Source: Opisthorchis felineus (Eukaryota; Platyhelminthes; Trematoda; Opisthorchiida; Opisthorchiidae). Taken from it: a stretch of DNA of 64,000 bases. Below are positions 12,282 to 25,890 of this stretch, one piece after another. The notes below the pieces were generated by a model. It made no database searches, was not told the origin of the DNA, and worked only from the letters and a program-made list of their open reading frames with translations. The position numbers were made by a program, and so were the translations under genes. The stretch spans positions 281,636-345,635 of the forward strand of contig SJOL01008653.1 in assembly GCA_004794785.1 (NCBI GenBank). Direction: 5' to 3'. The stretch's first letter is position 1. The number at the start of each line of letters is the position of its first letter.

Positions 12282-15200
12282 GTGAGTGAGCATGAATACA
12301 TTGCTAGCGTTGAATGCCGGCTCCTTGCAAGCAAATTCCTTCGCTAATTCAAACAACATTTAGAAGACAGAAACTGGTTGATGTGCGCCCATCTCTTACT
12401 AGCTCATCAATGCCAAACTGCCATCAACCCGGAAACAACATTTTTATATTTACTACGTTGCCTATCAGAAGAGGGGGGAATTATGATGACAATTCACACC
12501 GCATGTGTCGTTGGACTCAGTTTTTCGCCGTATCAACAAGTGTTTTCATCCAGACATTCTAGTCATCCTTTCGACTCGATTCAGGGAATTGGGGCTCACC
12601 GACTGAGAAAAGTTTGGTGGTAAACGTTGTGCGTTGAGTGAGTTGTACTTTTCTTGAGCATCCGAAGATTATTCCTCAACCACCTAAGCTTATTTTGAGA
12701 GGTGATTGCGCTTAGTAGTTTTTTTCTCTTCTGGAGAGCGGCGAACTTCGTTGTTGGCTGCATGATCAAAGGTGATGCACCCAGCGTCGAGAATAGACAG
12801 GCGTTTGATGTCCTCTTCTTGTGAGGGTCACGTTCTGTTGCTGTGGAGTAAAAATGCACAGAGGCATTTATATGCGTCCTTTCAAATGTACGCTGACGTC
12901 ACGACCATGCATGGGTGTGTAAATACGCTGCGTATCTACGTTATTCTATTTGTCGCCTGGTCTTTTGCAACTACTATAGCTACTTCTGAGTTGCCGCCTC
13001 GGTGTTCAATGGCCAGAGTACTTTCAGCATTTGGTATTCATTCCAAAGTGCCAGATAGAAATCCTCAGTGTATTAAGAACATCACAGGCTTGCGTGATGT
13101 ACACATAATCGTGCTTTCGGGTCTGTTTTTGCGCACTCCGCAATCTTCGAACCTAGGATGATGTGATCAGGACATACTTGTTCCAAACTAACATTTGTGA
13201 ATTAGCTTTGCTAGCAATAGCTGATTGCAGTGTGGTCACTCTGCGTCTTTGGTTGTTCAGGTGGTAGGCATCAGGTGTCCCCCTCGCGTACACGGACGCA
13301 CGTTCCTGCTAGATTGTTTACACCAAGCTTTGATAATCGTTCTCCACTGTTACGTTGAGCACTTACTAAATTTCGGTCACGTACGCTGATATCGAATCTC
13401 CTAGTTACGAAACCACTACAGGATGTCTTCCCTAAAAGTCCATGCAGTTGTCAGGATAATCATTTCTCTCACCATCAAGGCTTTTATTAGTTGGAGTATA
13501 TGCGTATTTGACCAAAAAAGATTTGTTGGTACGTGTTTTTAGTACGTCGAATGCACCATTCAGTCCTACGGCACAAAACCTGGTGTCAACCGGGGACCAG
13601 TCAGGTAGTGCGGACTCTGCCCCCATTCTGGGTGCACTCCTGTCGCCTGTTGGCTTGTGAATGTGGTACGATTATTTTATTTTGTGCATTTTAGTTGAAT
13701 CAGATTTCTGAAAATGTAACAATACTTTTCCGTCGGAGCAATCGAGCATTGCGAGCGCTGTGTTGATGACACACTGTTCGTCTCCAAAGACAACGCACCA
13801 GCTATTAGATTTGTGCGAGCAGTCAATAACACTCATCCGAATCTCACCGTAACGTGCGAAGAAAAACACTGACGATTGTCTCGCCTATTTACACACTCAT
13901 GGTACTTAGGCCCGGCAGTTCCGTTAAAAATACCGTTTACAGGATGTCTACGCGGTCACGCCAGTATGAGAATTTTCCAGTTTTTCTTCCTTTAAAGCAG
14001 AGGGGCAACCTAATCAAAATCCTGTCCTAATGAGCGCGTTGTATATCCCTATCAGAATCCACTTTAGATGAGGTAGAAGTGTTCACGACTACTCCGGAGA
14101 CTGGATTTCCTTAGCATTTCACTAAACGACCTAAAATGATGCAAAAACCTAACCGTTCCGCCTCATCCAAATAGCCCGTGTTCACAGAACCCCCTTCAAA
14201 GGGTAGAATACAACTGCCCCCCCCCCCCCCCGAACAGCCCGACGTCTGGTGTGAGCGTTAAAAGGAACGCGCAGAACTGCAGAGACAGTTCTCAAACGTG
14301 AATCGCCACCCACTGGAGTCAAATCCAGATGTGTGCTTCAGTCCACATGCAACTTCGAGTAAGGCTACTTAGGCCTAACCAACTGGTGTCTCAATGATGG
14401 AGAGAAGTATCCGGAAATAATAGGTTGGAACCCAGGACATTTGATTAATGATAATCCACCATAATCAGTGAATGCTGGACGTCTTTTGATCGCTAATCAC
14501 CAGGTAGGTCTAACCTCTGTCCACTGCTTCGTTCATCCAAAAAAAACTCAGTTTTCCAAGGGCCGTTCCGGTCAATCCTTCCAAGCCTTATTTGTATGTC
14601 TGAAAAAATCAATATAACCCCAAGTTTGCTTCGGACGTAGAGTGCATCGTCTTTCTCTTCACTGGCCGATCAGTCTGCAAACATGTGACTACCTTGCTTT
14701 TGTGGAGCTACTTTTTTCTGGGAACTGGGTACTGATGAAAATGGCGAGAATTCCCAGTGACAACTTCCGAAGTGATGTTCCATTTAAATTCCCTAATTTC
14801 AAAGTAAGGATCCTGTGTTGTCCTTATTGGTGGAACACCAAATGCAACCTATCTAAATGGGGTTCGTATCCCGCTTTTTTCCCTTCGTGCCGTGTCCCTC
14901 GGCGCCGCTAGACTGTTCTTGAGAAAGAGAAGCACAGTTAGCCCAACTAGGGGTTACGCTGATGATTTTACGTTGTGTACAAGCAAACATCTGTATTTAT
15001 TTATCGTCTGATATCACTATTGCCTTCAACTCAGCTTCATCCCGAGGGGTACAACCACGGGAATTTCGGAACCTTTCCTAGTAGTCCAAGCCGCAACAGT
15101 ACACTGATTTCTTGGCGGGTTTGTCGCAGAACCTCTTCCTTCGTTGAGTCCAAAATTTTGCTAGGGGTATTCAGAACATGACTTGATTGAAGGTCATCAG

Positions 15201-15780
15201 TTACACTTGTCAAGCTGTACTGAACCTACGATCTTCGATACAGCAGCTGGCTCTGGAGCTAAAAGTCTACCTACCTAACTTGCACAGGTATCCCGTTTGG
15301 TTCGTTCAAAAACAACACAGTATCAGAAGTAGCTTACTATGATACTGGTGTAATCGGAGTAGTTTTTTTCTCGTCATATATCGTCTGACCACTAAACACT
15401 AGGCAGACCCAACCTTAAACGAGCATCGATAATTTGTAAGTTTCACTTTTTGCACAAGGTCATCGTCTGTCGCATTCCTTTCCGTTCTCGTGCTGTTTTG
15501 TGTTGGCGGTCGGTGCTCGAGGTAACTTAGTCCGGATTGGAGGGCTATAATTAGCCTGTTGCAGGTGATTGGTGGCGCATTTTGTGTACCTTTGCATCGA
15601 TCAAAAATCCAGTGACGTGGCACGCCTTATTAGCATGTCTACCACATGTTTGGTCGTTCGTCGGTCTCTTTGTGTTTACGTGTCATCCATTTCGCTTACC
15701 ATCGTCCGCGTTTACAAAGATCAAAGCGTGCTTCCTCAAACTGACGTTTTCATGTCATTTCCACGTTCTATTTTTCACAG
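12282..15780. other. Intron b-c; little identifiable
   Basis: A 3.5 kb intron from GTGAGT to TTTCACAG. I see no element I can name. It contains a 15-base C run at 14217-14231. Short open frames on both strands (for example 13432-13626 minus and 12772-13161 plus) show no recognised domain. Confidence 0.7.
14217..14231. repeat. Poly-C run (15 C)
   Basis: An uninterrupted run of 15 C inside intron b-c. Such runs are mutation- and sequencing-prone; the exact count should not be trusted. Confidence 0.9.
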
Positions 15781-15841
15781 ACTACCATCATCTGGGAAGC
15801 TCAAACCGGTCGGATAGCTCAGCAATTCGCATTTCACATCG
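15781..15841 (+). CDS. TBL1XR1: TBL1XR1 exon c: end of WD repeat 3
   Basis: This 61-bp exon encodes TTIIWEAQTGRIAQQFAFHI plus one base of an Ala codon. The human counterpart is [20 protein letters not shown]. It contains the W of the closing WD-like dipeptide of repeat 3 (here W-E rather than W-D) and the conserved Q-Q-F. The acceptor is TTTTTCACAG ending at 15780 after a pyrimidine tract. The donor is GTTAGT at 15842. The phase-1 end supplies the G of the GCC Ala codon completed at 22385. The exon is far too short to stand out as an open frame and was recognised only by peptide match and phase. Confidence 0.93.
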
Positions 15842-18800
15842 GTTAGTACGCAAAACAACTGGTTTTTCTTACTAAACCTTGCTCGCTTTGGTTCAACTTG
15901 ATCAACTTCCTCTGTCAATAGGGATGATTTTTTTTCGTTAGCTGAACAGAAATCACCAGAACATTTTAGGCCTCATCGGGTGTTGTTCGTGTTCTCTCGC
16001 GTTGTATATTCGATTTCGGTGTACGGTTTTCTTGAGAAGCTTCTGGTGTCTGTGTGTGACCAAGATATTTGATATATGGAACTTATCGGGTATGCGTTCT
16101 TTGGACTCGATGCTGCGTACTCCTTGCCTATAACGGTTGCGTCATACGTTTACCATAAGTAATAACCAGAAGCGGGAACTTTCATACCACAAAAGTCTGT
16201 TCCGGAGAACTAATCGAACTTTTCTAGGATCATTTCCTGATAGATTCACGTATAAAAAAAACTTCGTCGTTCTGCATTTGTGCAGAACTGATTGAACGGT
16301 ATCGTGATCTGTCGACTTTGCTACTGTAAGGTTTTGAAACAATAACATTATGAAAACTGTAAATGTCGGCTTCCAAAAACTAGTCGCCAGACGTCGATGA
16401 CCTCTGGTAGAGTTAAACGTGTCATGCAACTTCTAAGTGTTCAACCACACAAACTTGTTCATCGTTCCTATGATTGTCTCAGCTTTCGTGCGTGGCTTTC
16501 AGTGAGTAGTGAAGGAGTATAAAATCTGTACTGAAGTATACGGCTTGCTCGCTGCATTCGCATTAACTACGTTGTTTCGCGTCCATACTGTTGTTTGAAC
16601 AAAAAGGTTTTCGAATATCTAGTATCGGTGGCCTTCACACTTCGTCGCCTGGTCATAAACTTCCTACATGTCACTCATTTCCACTCAACACGGCTAGAAA
16701 AAAAGGGCTATGCGGGATAGATAGTCCTGCGAAACGCGAAATACGTGTCCTAACCAATCTTACTTATGAAGCGTATCTCATTTATCGCGGGACAGTTCCT
16801 CCTGCCCAAAACTAAATGGCGTACCTCAGTACTATTGACCCAGTGTTCCGAGTGGACCCGGCGCATTACTCGGACACAGCGATAGTCAAAAGCCAATAGC
16901 TTTGGTACAAATTGTGTGCGTAGAGTCCACGTTGAGGTGGATTAGCCTTCAGTGTCAATGCTACAGAACAGCAGAATAATAGTCGGAATTCCATTAATAG
17001 TATGCTGCAGTGGCTGATAAGAACCAGCTGGTGACCTGAAGGATGTCAGTAGAGTATTTCCTTTTTATAGGAAGCGTCCATCTGAGTAAAACTGATGGCA
17101 ACAGATTTTGTGAGTTAATTTCCTTACAGTTTGGGTGTTTCGTGCCAGTATAATCCGTCAGAAGTCGATGCATGCAATTAAAGTCAGACAGAAATAAAAC
17201 AACCAGTTTACGAGAATTTCGTCTATAACGGCTGAAGTTACATCATGTGTGTTCGGTGAGCCCTCCTTGATCTGACTCAAACCTAGACCTTGTTGGGCTT
17301 GGTAAATAAAGTGAAACGGACCTGTCTATAGCCATTTAAAAGATGAGGCAAGACGGGTGGTGCTCACTACAGGGCTGAACGCATCTTGCATTGTTTGCTA
17401 AACCTGTGCTACGACACGGTGATTCTTCCGGTTGCTTGCCGCCGATGGAGTAATCGAAGGACTGCTCACATGTACGTTGTGATTTACTGTTTGGCGTGGT
17501 GCCTTTTTCAGATCAAAGAAAAACCGTTGAATCGCCTAGTGAGGAATGATTTTGCACGGGACTATCTAGCCACAGAACTACAAGATACCCAATATTAGTT
17601 CATCCCAGGAAAGCTTCAATTGTCTTGCAGAGCGCAGTATCATTTTGCGGATTGCTGATGGTATATTCATGTGATGGTCATGGGGATTTGCGAAACTGAC
17701 GTGACATATTGGTGTTTAGGGAGTGAAGTTTTTGCATCCTTGTTTAAGGTTACAGTTTCAACAAAGCACGACCTCGAGGTAAGGGAAAATATGGATGTCC
17801 CCAGTGATACTGTTTGAAAATGGATAACGTTAATTACGTTTCGGACTGGGCTTTCTGTGCAGCCAGTGATTTATATCGGTATGATGTGGTTTGTGGCTTC
17901 ATGTACACCTTCATGAGTCTGGGTATTATCAGCTCATAAATGCTATGTTTGCGTGTTGAGTTGGGGAGCCGTAAACTATTCCACGGTGAAGTGATCCTGC
18001 AATAAATTAGTCCTTCTGTTGTTTGGCAAGGTGCCTCCTGATTCGGTCAGATTCGTCATGTACTCCAACCGCTGTACCTCCTGTGTGCACTTTATCATTT
18101 GAGACCATGTCACTGCTATGTCAGCAAATCAGTGAGGTGTGGGTCAAAACGTAACCACCAGTACCGTCTGTCGTGACCGTCATATGATTTTGAAGTGAGC
18201 TCGGATATATGTCACCTTGGTTATCTACTTTTCTGTGCTTAGCGGATAGGTGTGGATTCATTTCATCCACACATCTTTACAGATTTGTCGCACCTACTGG
18301 TGTGGCACAGATTGCCGAAGCGTTTGTTTATTTTTAGATATCAAGATTAGGATTGCATTATTGGCTGTGCAAGTTTCATTAAACTAGTTTTATACTAAAC
18401 CAGCCGGGTACTGAGGATATGGGGGAGAATATTCGGGGTGACAGTAGATCATAGTACCCAATGCTCATCAAATCTTGTTAACGACAGAGCTGGTTTCGTG
18501 TTCCACGTATCCGAACTCAGTTCATGATGCTGCTCACGAGACCATTGGGTACAGCTGTCTTGCTTGGTAATGTTGGTGGCTTCATTTCGCATTTAGTCCT
18601 ATCGTTTTGGTTCCTTTCTACCGTGTGGAAAAGCGAAGTTAGGCTAAAATGCATAGGGACCTCACAGTAACCTGGGTTCGAGCGGTTGATATATAGCACT
18701 TGCCTTGGAGTATATAAGTGGTCGTGATCCAAAAGCACATGGCGTAACAGATAGTGGTAAAGCGAGCACCCAAGATGCGGAGCTAAATATCGGATCGAGT

Positions 18801-21800
18801 TGCCGCGGGAACCTGTACCCTATTTCCATGATGTGCCAGTGGTTCGCCAGCAGTATGCATTTTTTGACGAATAGTGGATCTCAATTTCCTTTGGCTCTTT
18901 CCGACAGAATGCTCTGATTCGCAGCTGTCCAAGTACCGTGATCAGTAACAAAGCCTATACAAATCTCGATACAGTATTAGAGCGTAAAAGTCTACGAACT
19001 AGGCGTCTAACATGTGGACCAAGACTATCGATCCAGGGCTTTATCTGACCAACTCAGATTTTGGCACGGTAGTCGTTGAGTGCGTAAATTTTCCGACTGA
19101 AGTCGGATGGAAGTCCCACCTCAGTATCTCATATGCGCATATGATACTTATTTCGACAGCCTATTGCGCCTCTCGTCCATAATTTACACTGCTGGTTTTC
19201 ACCCATAATAACCATATTCCCTACTGCGTGGTAATTTCATATTGTGGAGTTATATTCTCTTGACCACCTCTTCCAGATATTCACCAGCAGCTACAGCATA
19301 ACAACGACATGTCGCAATTGCAGTTGAATGTGTTGTAACATGGTGCCTTCAGTACCTAGGCTTGTGCTCTGCCCTCAACCGCTATATGCCGGTTAGGTAA
19401 TGTTGTGAGAAGCTCAACAACCGCCTAGCTAGTGTGCACGCAGTCGATCTCACAAACCTAACACTTAGTGAGAACCGGGTATAAATTCACAGGCGCAAAC
19501 TTTTTTTGTCTGTCACGTAACTCCGGAAATTTGGGTTCTTGAAGGTATGCGATAAAATTGTAATTTGAATGTTGCAAAGTAATTATTGTTTATCTTTTTT
19601 CGACTCTGTTGATTACAGTATGAGGCCAGCCTCAATTAAGCGAGGATGCTGAACAAACGTCTTGAACCCACAACCAGGCTATAACTTGTTGGAGTTTCAC
19701 CCATGCGGTTTAGTAGGACATATGGAATGATCCACGAGTTAAGCTGCCTTGGTGGTGAATACTACCGAAACTTTATTTGTTTCCTAACAGGGTCCATAGT
19801 GGGGCGAAACTTCACTTGCTTTATCGAGCATTCATTCAGCATCACTTGTGACACAAACGTTTTGACTTTCCATTCCATCCCTGAGTATGATTCAGGCTTC
19901 TTGGACTCACCCGCATGTGATGACCGACGGGCTTTTCACTTGTCATAATGAACTTCCTTTGTGAGATATTGGTGTGTGCTTAACTCGGATCGCAACAGAA
20001 TGAAATGCAAATAATCAAAGGTAGCACTTTTAGTTTCATTCAAAACTAGCTCAGTCGAGCAAAATATCATGGCAACCCCAACGGGGGTCAGTCATCGTGC
20101 GTTGAAGACTATATTTAGAAGTTCCAACAATGTGAAAGTATCTGGGCCTTTTCTGTATCGAAATTTGTATTCTCTCCTTGGGTCATATGGGCGATTACCG
20201 AGTCTGTCGTTGTTTGGTTTTCTTTTCTTTTGAACAATGCACCCTTATCGCCACCGTCCTACTGTGTTTGCGCGATGGTTCTCGCGTGCATTTTGTGTGA
20301 CTGTACTGATCAAGATTTCCAATGAACCATTGAGGGGAGTTTTCACTCTGACTGCCTCGCCATCCCAGGGACGTATCTAGGGGTCCGCTGTCCTAACCCC
20401 AGTGTTTTTTTTGTGGTTCAGGTCTCTTTCTGTTGGAGGTTGTTAGCCTCCAGTAACCATCATATGTCGGCATTTTTGCGCGTCCCATTTTACTCTCTTC
20501 AGCTACATTGCAATTAGCATTTAGTTCAAGGCCCTAGGAAGACCGAAGTACAGAGTTCTTGTCGAGCCAATATACCCTCTTCATGCTTGCATCCCCCATC
20601 ATTCAGCTCTGACGCCCTTTCGGTGTCTGGCTGCCATGCCACCCAAAAGAAGCATCCCCCAGCACTCTCTGTTTGGAGAGTCATGTGCTGGTTCATAATT
20701 TTCAGTCCACCATTGTTGATGAGCGTCATTTGCGCCAGATATCACCTATGCGTCCTGCTCCAGTTACCTGTCACGTCCTCTGATCAGACACTGCCCGGGT
20801 ACATATCGTGTATGTTTACGTCGCTGTATTTCAACGGCCGCACCACTGTTGTGCACTCATCTGCTGTTTGTGATAGGACTGACCCAATTGGTGGCCGGTC
20901 CCGTGTGCGTTTACGCGCTTTCGTGTGTCGTCTATCCGTGTCGCGTCTGTGAAAGTGTCTGCTATCAGTGGCTGCTCGGTCCGTCTGTGTTCAACACGTG
21001 CAAGAATTCTATCAATCCTTTTTGGATGCACAATCACATTCGTGCTCGTCGCAATTAACCGCGTTTCCGGTCAACATTGTTCATTCAATTTGTGTTCATG
21101 TACTAGTTTTTGTCGACCAATCATCGTGTTCCACCAGTGTCCAATCAACCCCAACACCAGAAATTTTTGGATTGTGAATCCAAGGCCATGTCTGTCACCA
21201 CTTCTACGGGCTCATTTCGCACCAGTCTGTGTCCGTGTGATTTGGTTGTTTACAACGTTCAGCTCGACACGAATTCAGCTCCTGGTATCAGCTGGCGAGG
21301 AGCACCGTCTTCAATACCTAACGGTGTGCTATTACCTATATCGTACCTTTCACGACGGATGACTCGCGGAACACACCTGGGCGGGTGATACAAAAAGGAT
21401 GCATATTCGATGCATGTTCGATGTCTACCTTCACCTTCTTCCAAGCACTGGTCAGCGGATCCTCCTTAGTCAATCTGTGACCTGATTAGTGGAAAACCTA
21501 GCCAGTCGGATTAGAACCATCTGCTTGCGTGTATTCGTCCGCTTTTGGATAGACAGTTAATTTTATGATGAGGATTTAGTGGGTATTGCTTCACTCGAAC
21601 GAGAGCATCCAAAAGTCTAGCTTGGACGAACTATTGCTATCCTGAATGATAGCAGCGCAAACTTATCAATTGGGCTAAATAGTGGATAATTTAAACAGAC
21701 GCACTCTGTCCATACTGCGATGAGTGAAACGTTGACCTGAAGTATCCGCTGTTTTTATTGCAATCATATTCGAATCATTCCCTTTTGTCAACTCAGATTG

Positions 21801-22384
21801 AGTTAGCTCGGTTCGTTACCAATAGTGGCAAATCTTCCTCTCTGGAGGAAGACGAAAAAGTACCGTAGACCAACAAAGGACAAAAAACTAAGCTTGGGCA
21901 GTGTGGTAGTATCGCAATGTTTGTGCTTACTTCAGATGGCATAGCGACTAGTGACCGAAAGAGTTATTGTCGGACAACTCTGCTCTAACTGACACCTTGA
22001 ATTAGTCCTTTGGACACAAGGCTGGCGCTGCAAGACGTTGCTCAAAAAATATATTTTGGTTGACCGATAAATCCACGTCCGTTGCGGAAATCATTTCGTT
22101 TCCTATGGCTTACATGTCCAGGTTTAGGAATACCTGAGAGATAAGAGACGAACGGTGACCATGACAGCATTCCGTTCGCGGAAATAAAAGGTCGACGGAA
22201 GGTTGTCCACTGCGATGGATTAAACGTGCACCAAGTTTATCTTATTGTTGGTAATTGTTGCCTCTCCTGTCCATAGTTAACCATCTTGTTACAAACACTT
22301 CGCCATTATTCTAATTTGTGTTCGTTTATATCGGCTATTGTTTACAATGTCCGAATGACTCATCACTGCTGGCTCTCTTTTCAG
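15842..22384. other. Intron c-d; little identifiable
   Basis: A 6.5 kb intron from GTTAGT to TTTTCAG. I see no nameable retroelement or RNA gene. Overlapping open frames on both strands at 20.5-21.4 kb (up to 145 codons) fall in a stretch with relatively few stops but have no recognisable domain. Because they are open in several frames at once, composition is the likelier explanation. Confidence 0.65.
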
Positions 22385-22506
22385 CCCCCACCCTCGATGT
22401 TGACTGGCAGTCACTCACCGCGTTTGCGTCCTGTTCAACAGACACAAACATACACGTCTGTGAGTTGGGGCAGTCAGCCCCAATAAAAACTTTCAAAGGT
22501 CACGAG
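22385..22506 (+). CDS. TBL1XR1: TBL1XR1 exon d: WD repeat 4
   Basis: This 122-bp exon encodes (A)[19 protein letters not shown] and then [21 protein letters not shown]. Human has [20 protein letters not shown] and [20 protein letters not shown]. The D-V-D-W, F-A-S-C-S-T-D and H-V-C strands of repeat 4 are all present. The acceptor is TTTTCAG ending at 22384. The donor is GTTAGT at 22507 in phase 0. The exon stops directly before the conserved N-E-V-N-A-I-K-W, which opens exon e. A Glu (GHE-N) replaces the family's usual Thr at this junction. Confidence 0.95.
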
Positions 22507-22721
22507 GTTAGTGTCTTATTTTTTTTGCATCGACTGTACTTTTGTGGAGCTAATCCGGCCTGTCCTCACTGTGCTACCTTCCTCCTATCTAGCGCCGCGG
22601 TGGAGTTGTTAATGTAGAAACTTCCAATTAAACGTAGGTGTGAAAAACTGGTCGAATGATTGACTGATTGAAGTATGCATCGAAGAGGTTTTGCTTTCAC
22701 CAGAGTTCAGCAACACATTCC

Positions 22722-22785
22722 TTGGCCGTACCGGAGTTTCAACTCCGAACTTCCGGGAATGCTAAGCGGACGTGTTACCAACACC
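22722..22785 (-). repeat. tRNA-like SINE head, decayed
   Basis: The + strand reading GGCCGTACCGGAGTTTCAAC and GCTAAGCGGACGTGTTACCA parallels GGCCATACCGGGATTTGAAC and GGCGAGCGTGTCACCA at 11467-11533, in the same orientation. Box B is damaged here. An 8-bp stem with a 4-base loop (CATCCAGC-GTAT-GCTGGATG, 22786-22805) abuts it. Confidence 0.5.
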
Positions 22786-22829
22786 CATCCAGCGTATGCT
22801 GGATGCATCTGAATTCTCATGTCTGGCGA

Positions 22830-23482
22830 ACAGGTTGCACTGTGAGCCTTTTGACATATTTATCCGGCTACAGTACGAACTGTTTAATTGTATGGCGTTG
22901 AGGCGTAGTTTGTGAGAGTAGTGTACCTCGGATGTCTTCAGGTCATCGATATCCGCCGTCTCAGAACCCTGGCATGTGTAGGCTGCTGTTAACGAATCCG
23001 CAACGGGGCAATTAGAAAACGAGTGTTCGGCAGTGGACAGTGACCTCCATCGAAGATTTTCTCTGACACTGAAGGCTGCAGTGGTTTACTCGTGTAGTGC
23101 GCATGCTGAATCATTGTCCATTGAAGAGTGTGCTCTTTTTTTTTGCGTGCCCAATCCAGAGTGATCACGAAAAGTCTAAGTGTTGTCATTGCGGCTCGCC
23201 TTCCAGAATGGAGTCCACGCGCTCCTCCTTGTGCATGCTTGGGGACACTGCAGGGCCTGGTGACTAGTCGACGTCAATGGTATTTTTGTCGCCAGTTTCT
23301 ATCCAGAGTGTCTAAATGAGCATCTGGAAGTGTGGCTACCTCGGAATGATTGTCGTACGTTAATAATGTCCCTTCCCCATCCACTTATTCTTTTCGTCAC
23401 AACAAGGCTCTCAAATAAATTATGGTTTTACGACAGCGAAACATCAGCTTTAACTACTGATATGCTGTGGATGCTGTTAAGA
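22830..23482 (+). mobile_element. LINE family A 3' portion (C-terminus and tail), decayed
   Basis: The most distal part is clearest. A + strand frame ending at 23319 reads RLPEWSPRAPPCACLGTLQG and QWYFCRQFLSRVSK then stop, matching the family A C-terminus (R-L-P-G-W-G-x-R-x-x-P, W-L-x-T-L-Q-x-M, R-C-Q-W-R-S-C). Further 5', A-L-F-F-C-V-P-N-P-E matches the R-V-L-L-S-V-P-P-S-E-W step, and GATGTCTTCAGGTCATCGAT (from about 22932) parallels the D-V-K-R-L-Q-V-F-D-H coding stretch. After the stop the 3' tail module (ACGACAGCGAAACATCAGCT then TACTGATATGCTGT) ends near 23475. Stops and frameshifts are frequent, so it is an old 5'-truncated insertion. Confidence 0.75.
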
Positions 23483-24440
23483 CGTGACTGGTTTGCCCAA
23501 TGCCTAAAACGGTGGCGCATTACCTACCCATGTGTAGTCAACTGAGTGGCCCGCATATTTGGATTCCCACACTTGTGTGACCACTGCTCAGTCAACATAA
23601 GATATCACTTCAGTTTTTTTAATAATCATGGACTACGCACTCATGTGCATTATTTGGCCTGTTGCTGCTCTACTAGAAGCCCATCCGTAAGCAGATTTAG
23701 TGTACCCACTTCAATAACACTTTTAGAGATGATAAGCCGCTTGAAGTGTATAGGTAAAGGGCACTGCTTTAGTGGTCACTGTCAAGTCATCTCTAAAGTC
23801 AAAACTTGGCTTCTATCTTAACCATATTTGATATATCTGATTCCTTTTGATATGATGATAGGATTGCGTACGTTAGCAGTTTAGCGTACTGAGTTTGCGT
23901 CACTTGTTAATTCTGCGAACAGTAAACTATGTTTCTCTGCTGCCTGTCATCTTATTGAACATCAGTGACTAGCGACCTCAGCAAATATTCCGAGATCACG
24001 CAACTAACAACGCTCCCAGTTCTCGTGTTTTCTTTGTATTGCATAACAGCTGTGCACCGAAACCATACCACGTTGAATAACTTTTCAAATAGCCAGGTTT
24101 AACGTTGCATACATGCGAGTCACCACATCATTGCTGGTCGATGCTAGGAACATCCTTATTCCAACTTACTTGATATGATACATTAACTTAATCCACCGCT
24201 TCCGCTTGCTGTACTTCTTACTCGTACTCCCAACTCTACCGTTAAACCCTACCCTTACTGGTTAGTCACAGCAACCGCATCTAATGTTTGAGCGGGTTTA
24301 TAATTGCTCCATTTTATTGATAACAACTTTATATGACGGTCCCATGTGTTATTTTTCTACTTTCCTAGTGGACGTTTGATTTCATCCTTTGGATTTACCT
24401 TGTCTCACCTAATGCCACCCCGTAATCTCTCCTGTCCTAG

Positions 24441-24643
24441 AATGAAGTGAACGCTATCAAATGGGACCCTAACGGTCGGTTGTTGGCCTCCTGTTCCGAT
24501 GATATGACACTCAAAGTGTGGGATATGCATCACGAGCATTGTGTGCATGACTTAAAAGGTCACACTAAGGAGATCTACACCATCAAATGGAGTCCTACCG
24601 GTCCGGGGACAGCTTATCCCAGTGCTCCGCTATGTTTGGCCAG
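24441..24643 (+). CDS. TBL1XR1: TBL1XR1 exon e: WD repeat 5 and start of repeat 6
   Basis: This 203-bp exon encodes [57 protein letters not shown] and then a short loop ending ...PLCLA plus AG. It is the longest and best-conserved exon. Human has [40 protein letters not shown] and [17 protein letters not shown]. The acceptor is GTCCTAG ending at 24440. The donor is GTAGGA at 24644, in phase 2: the AG is completed by T at 30253 to give Ser. The loop after GPGT is shorter and different in sequence from the vertebrate N-rich loop, as expected for a surface turn. Note W-D in repeat 5 where human has W-S. Confidence 0.97.
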
Positions 24644-25499
24644 GTAGGAATGCTGTCACGCTTGCACTCGCATTGTTTTGTGACAAGACATCATTGCCAG
24701 GGTCTTCTGAAAGCCAGTGGTGAGATTCGCCAGCCATTTGTCGGATGATTCACTCCATAGACTATTATTACTCTGTGGGGTGTGTTCATTGCGCTACTCT
24801 CACTGCGTGCCAAAATAAACTTTTCGCCCCGTCACATGCCAAATAAAAGCTTCGATGGCGGTTAGACCCTGACTTCTGTACACGGCAGGAAATCTTCGGT
24901 CGGAAATCACGGATCGGGACGCGTCAGTAGTTCGCTACGCTGGCATACATGGCTGAATCGTATGGACTGTGTGCGCTTTGCTTGACCATAAATTTTACCA
25001 CCCCATTCGTTCGGATTCTTTTAAAGATGCCACTCAGCTCAACTCAATTTTGGTTTCAACCGACCTCGAACCTGATTTCCTTTGATATAAAATATGACGT
25101 TCCCAGCATACTTTCAACCGTTTCCTATAACCTTATCTGAACACCAATTATTAATGCAGGTAAGGCCGTTCATCTATATTTCAAAATTGGCGGACGTTCT
25201 GTGAGGAAATATGGCAAAACTGGCATAGACCTTTTGACTACTCCATGATTAATTGAGATACAAATTTGCATATTGTGGATTATTGTCTTAATATGGCCGT
25301 GTTTGGATTCACAATGGATGTCTTCAGTGCTGGAAGACACGACTGAGCCGAATGAAAATTATCAATGCGGAAACGTATGCACCCCGAAAAGCCTTGTTCA
25401 GGCCCACAACACGGACTCGCGCCTTGACCACTGGTTAAAGTGTCCGACCGACTGCCGATCTGTCTATGACCGTATCTTTCATTAGACCGGCATAGCTCG

Positions 25500-25890
25500 A
25501 GTCGTTTTCCTTTCTCAGTTTCCGAAGCATGAGTAGGTCTTTATGTCCTGAGACTTTATCGGGCCGTAGGACTAGGTAGGCTTCCCTCAGCTGTGAGTCT
25601 TCGTGTTCTGTTTTAACTAGATCGTTTAAAATGGTTTGGAAAATAGATTGTGTTCCAAACAACTGGAGTCAATCAATCATTGTACATTCATTCAAAAAAG
25701 ATATTCGGGTCGATCGCTCCAACCGCGGGACACATCCGTTACCCCAATCGTAACACGATTACTGCGACGCATCCAGCTGCTTCGCTGCTGCTAAAAATCA
25801 GCATACTCTCCCCCATTTCTTCAGCAGTATACCATCTGTGCTGTCCAACAGAGCGTTCTGTCTATGGACCATCCAGTTTAGTGGGAAGAC
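25500..25890 (+). mobile_element. LINE fragment (start of RT domain), heavily decayed
   Basis: The + strand frame reads VPNNWSQSIIVHSFKKDIRV and D-R-S-N-R-G-T. It aligns with the family A segment VPDNWGESIVVSIFKK and R-S-E-C-S-N-H-R-G-V-S, the entry to the reverse transcriptase domain. About 60 codons further, L-L-L-K-I-S-I-L may be the R-L-L-A-S-L-I-L strand. Beyond those blocks similarity fades, so both edges are uncertain. Confidence 0.5.

Larger units (their letters stand above)
22507..24440. other. Intron d-e with SINE head and LINE 3' end
   Basis: The shortest intron found (1.9 kb), from GTTAGT to GTCCTAG. It holds a tRNA-like head on the minus strand (22722-22785) followed by a + strand LINE A 3' portion (about 22830-23482). 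The remaining ~950 bp before exon e shows nothing I recognise. Confidence 0.8.

Noticed and set aside
20586..21388. Cluster of overlapping frames up to 145 codons
   Set aside because: Open on both strands and several phases at once, no domain and no splice-flanked conserved block. Composition explains it better.
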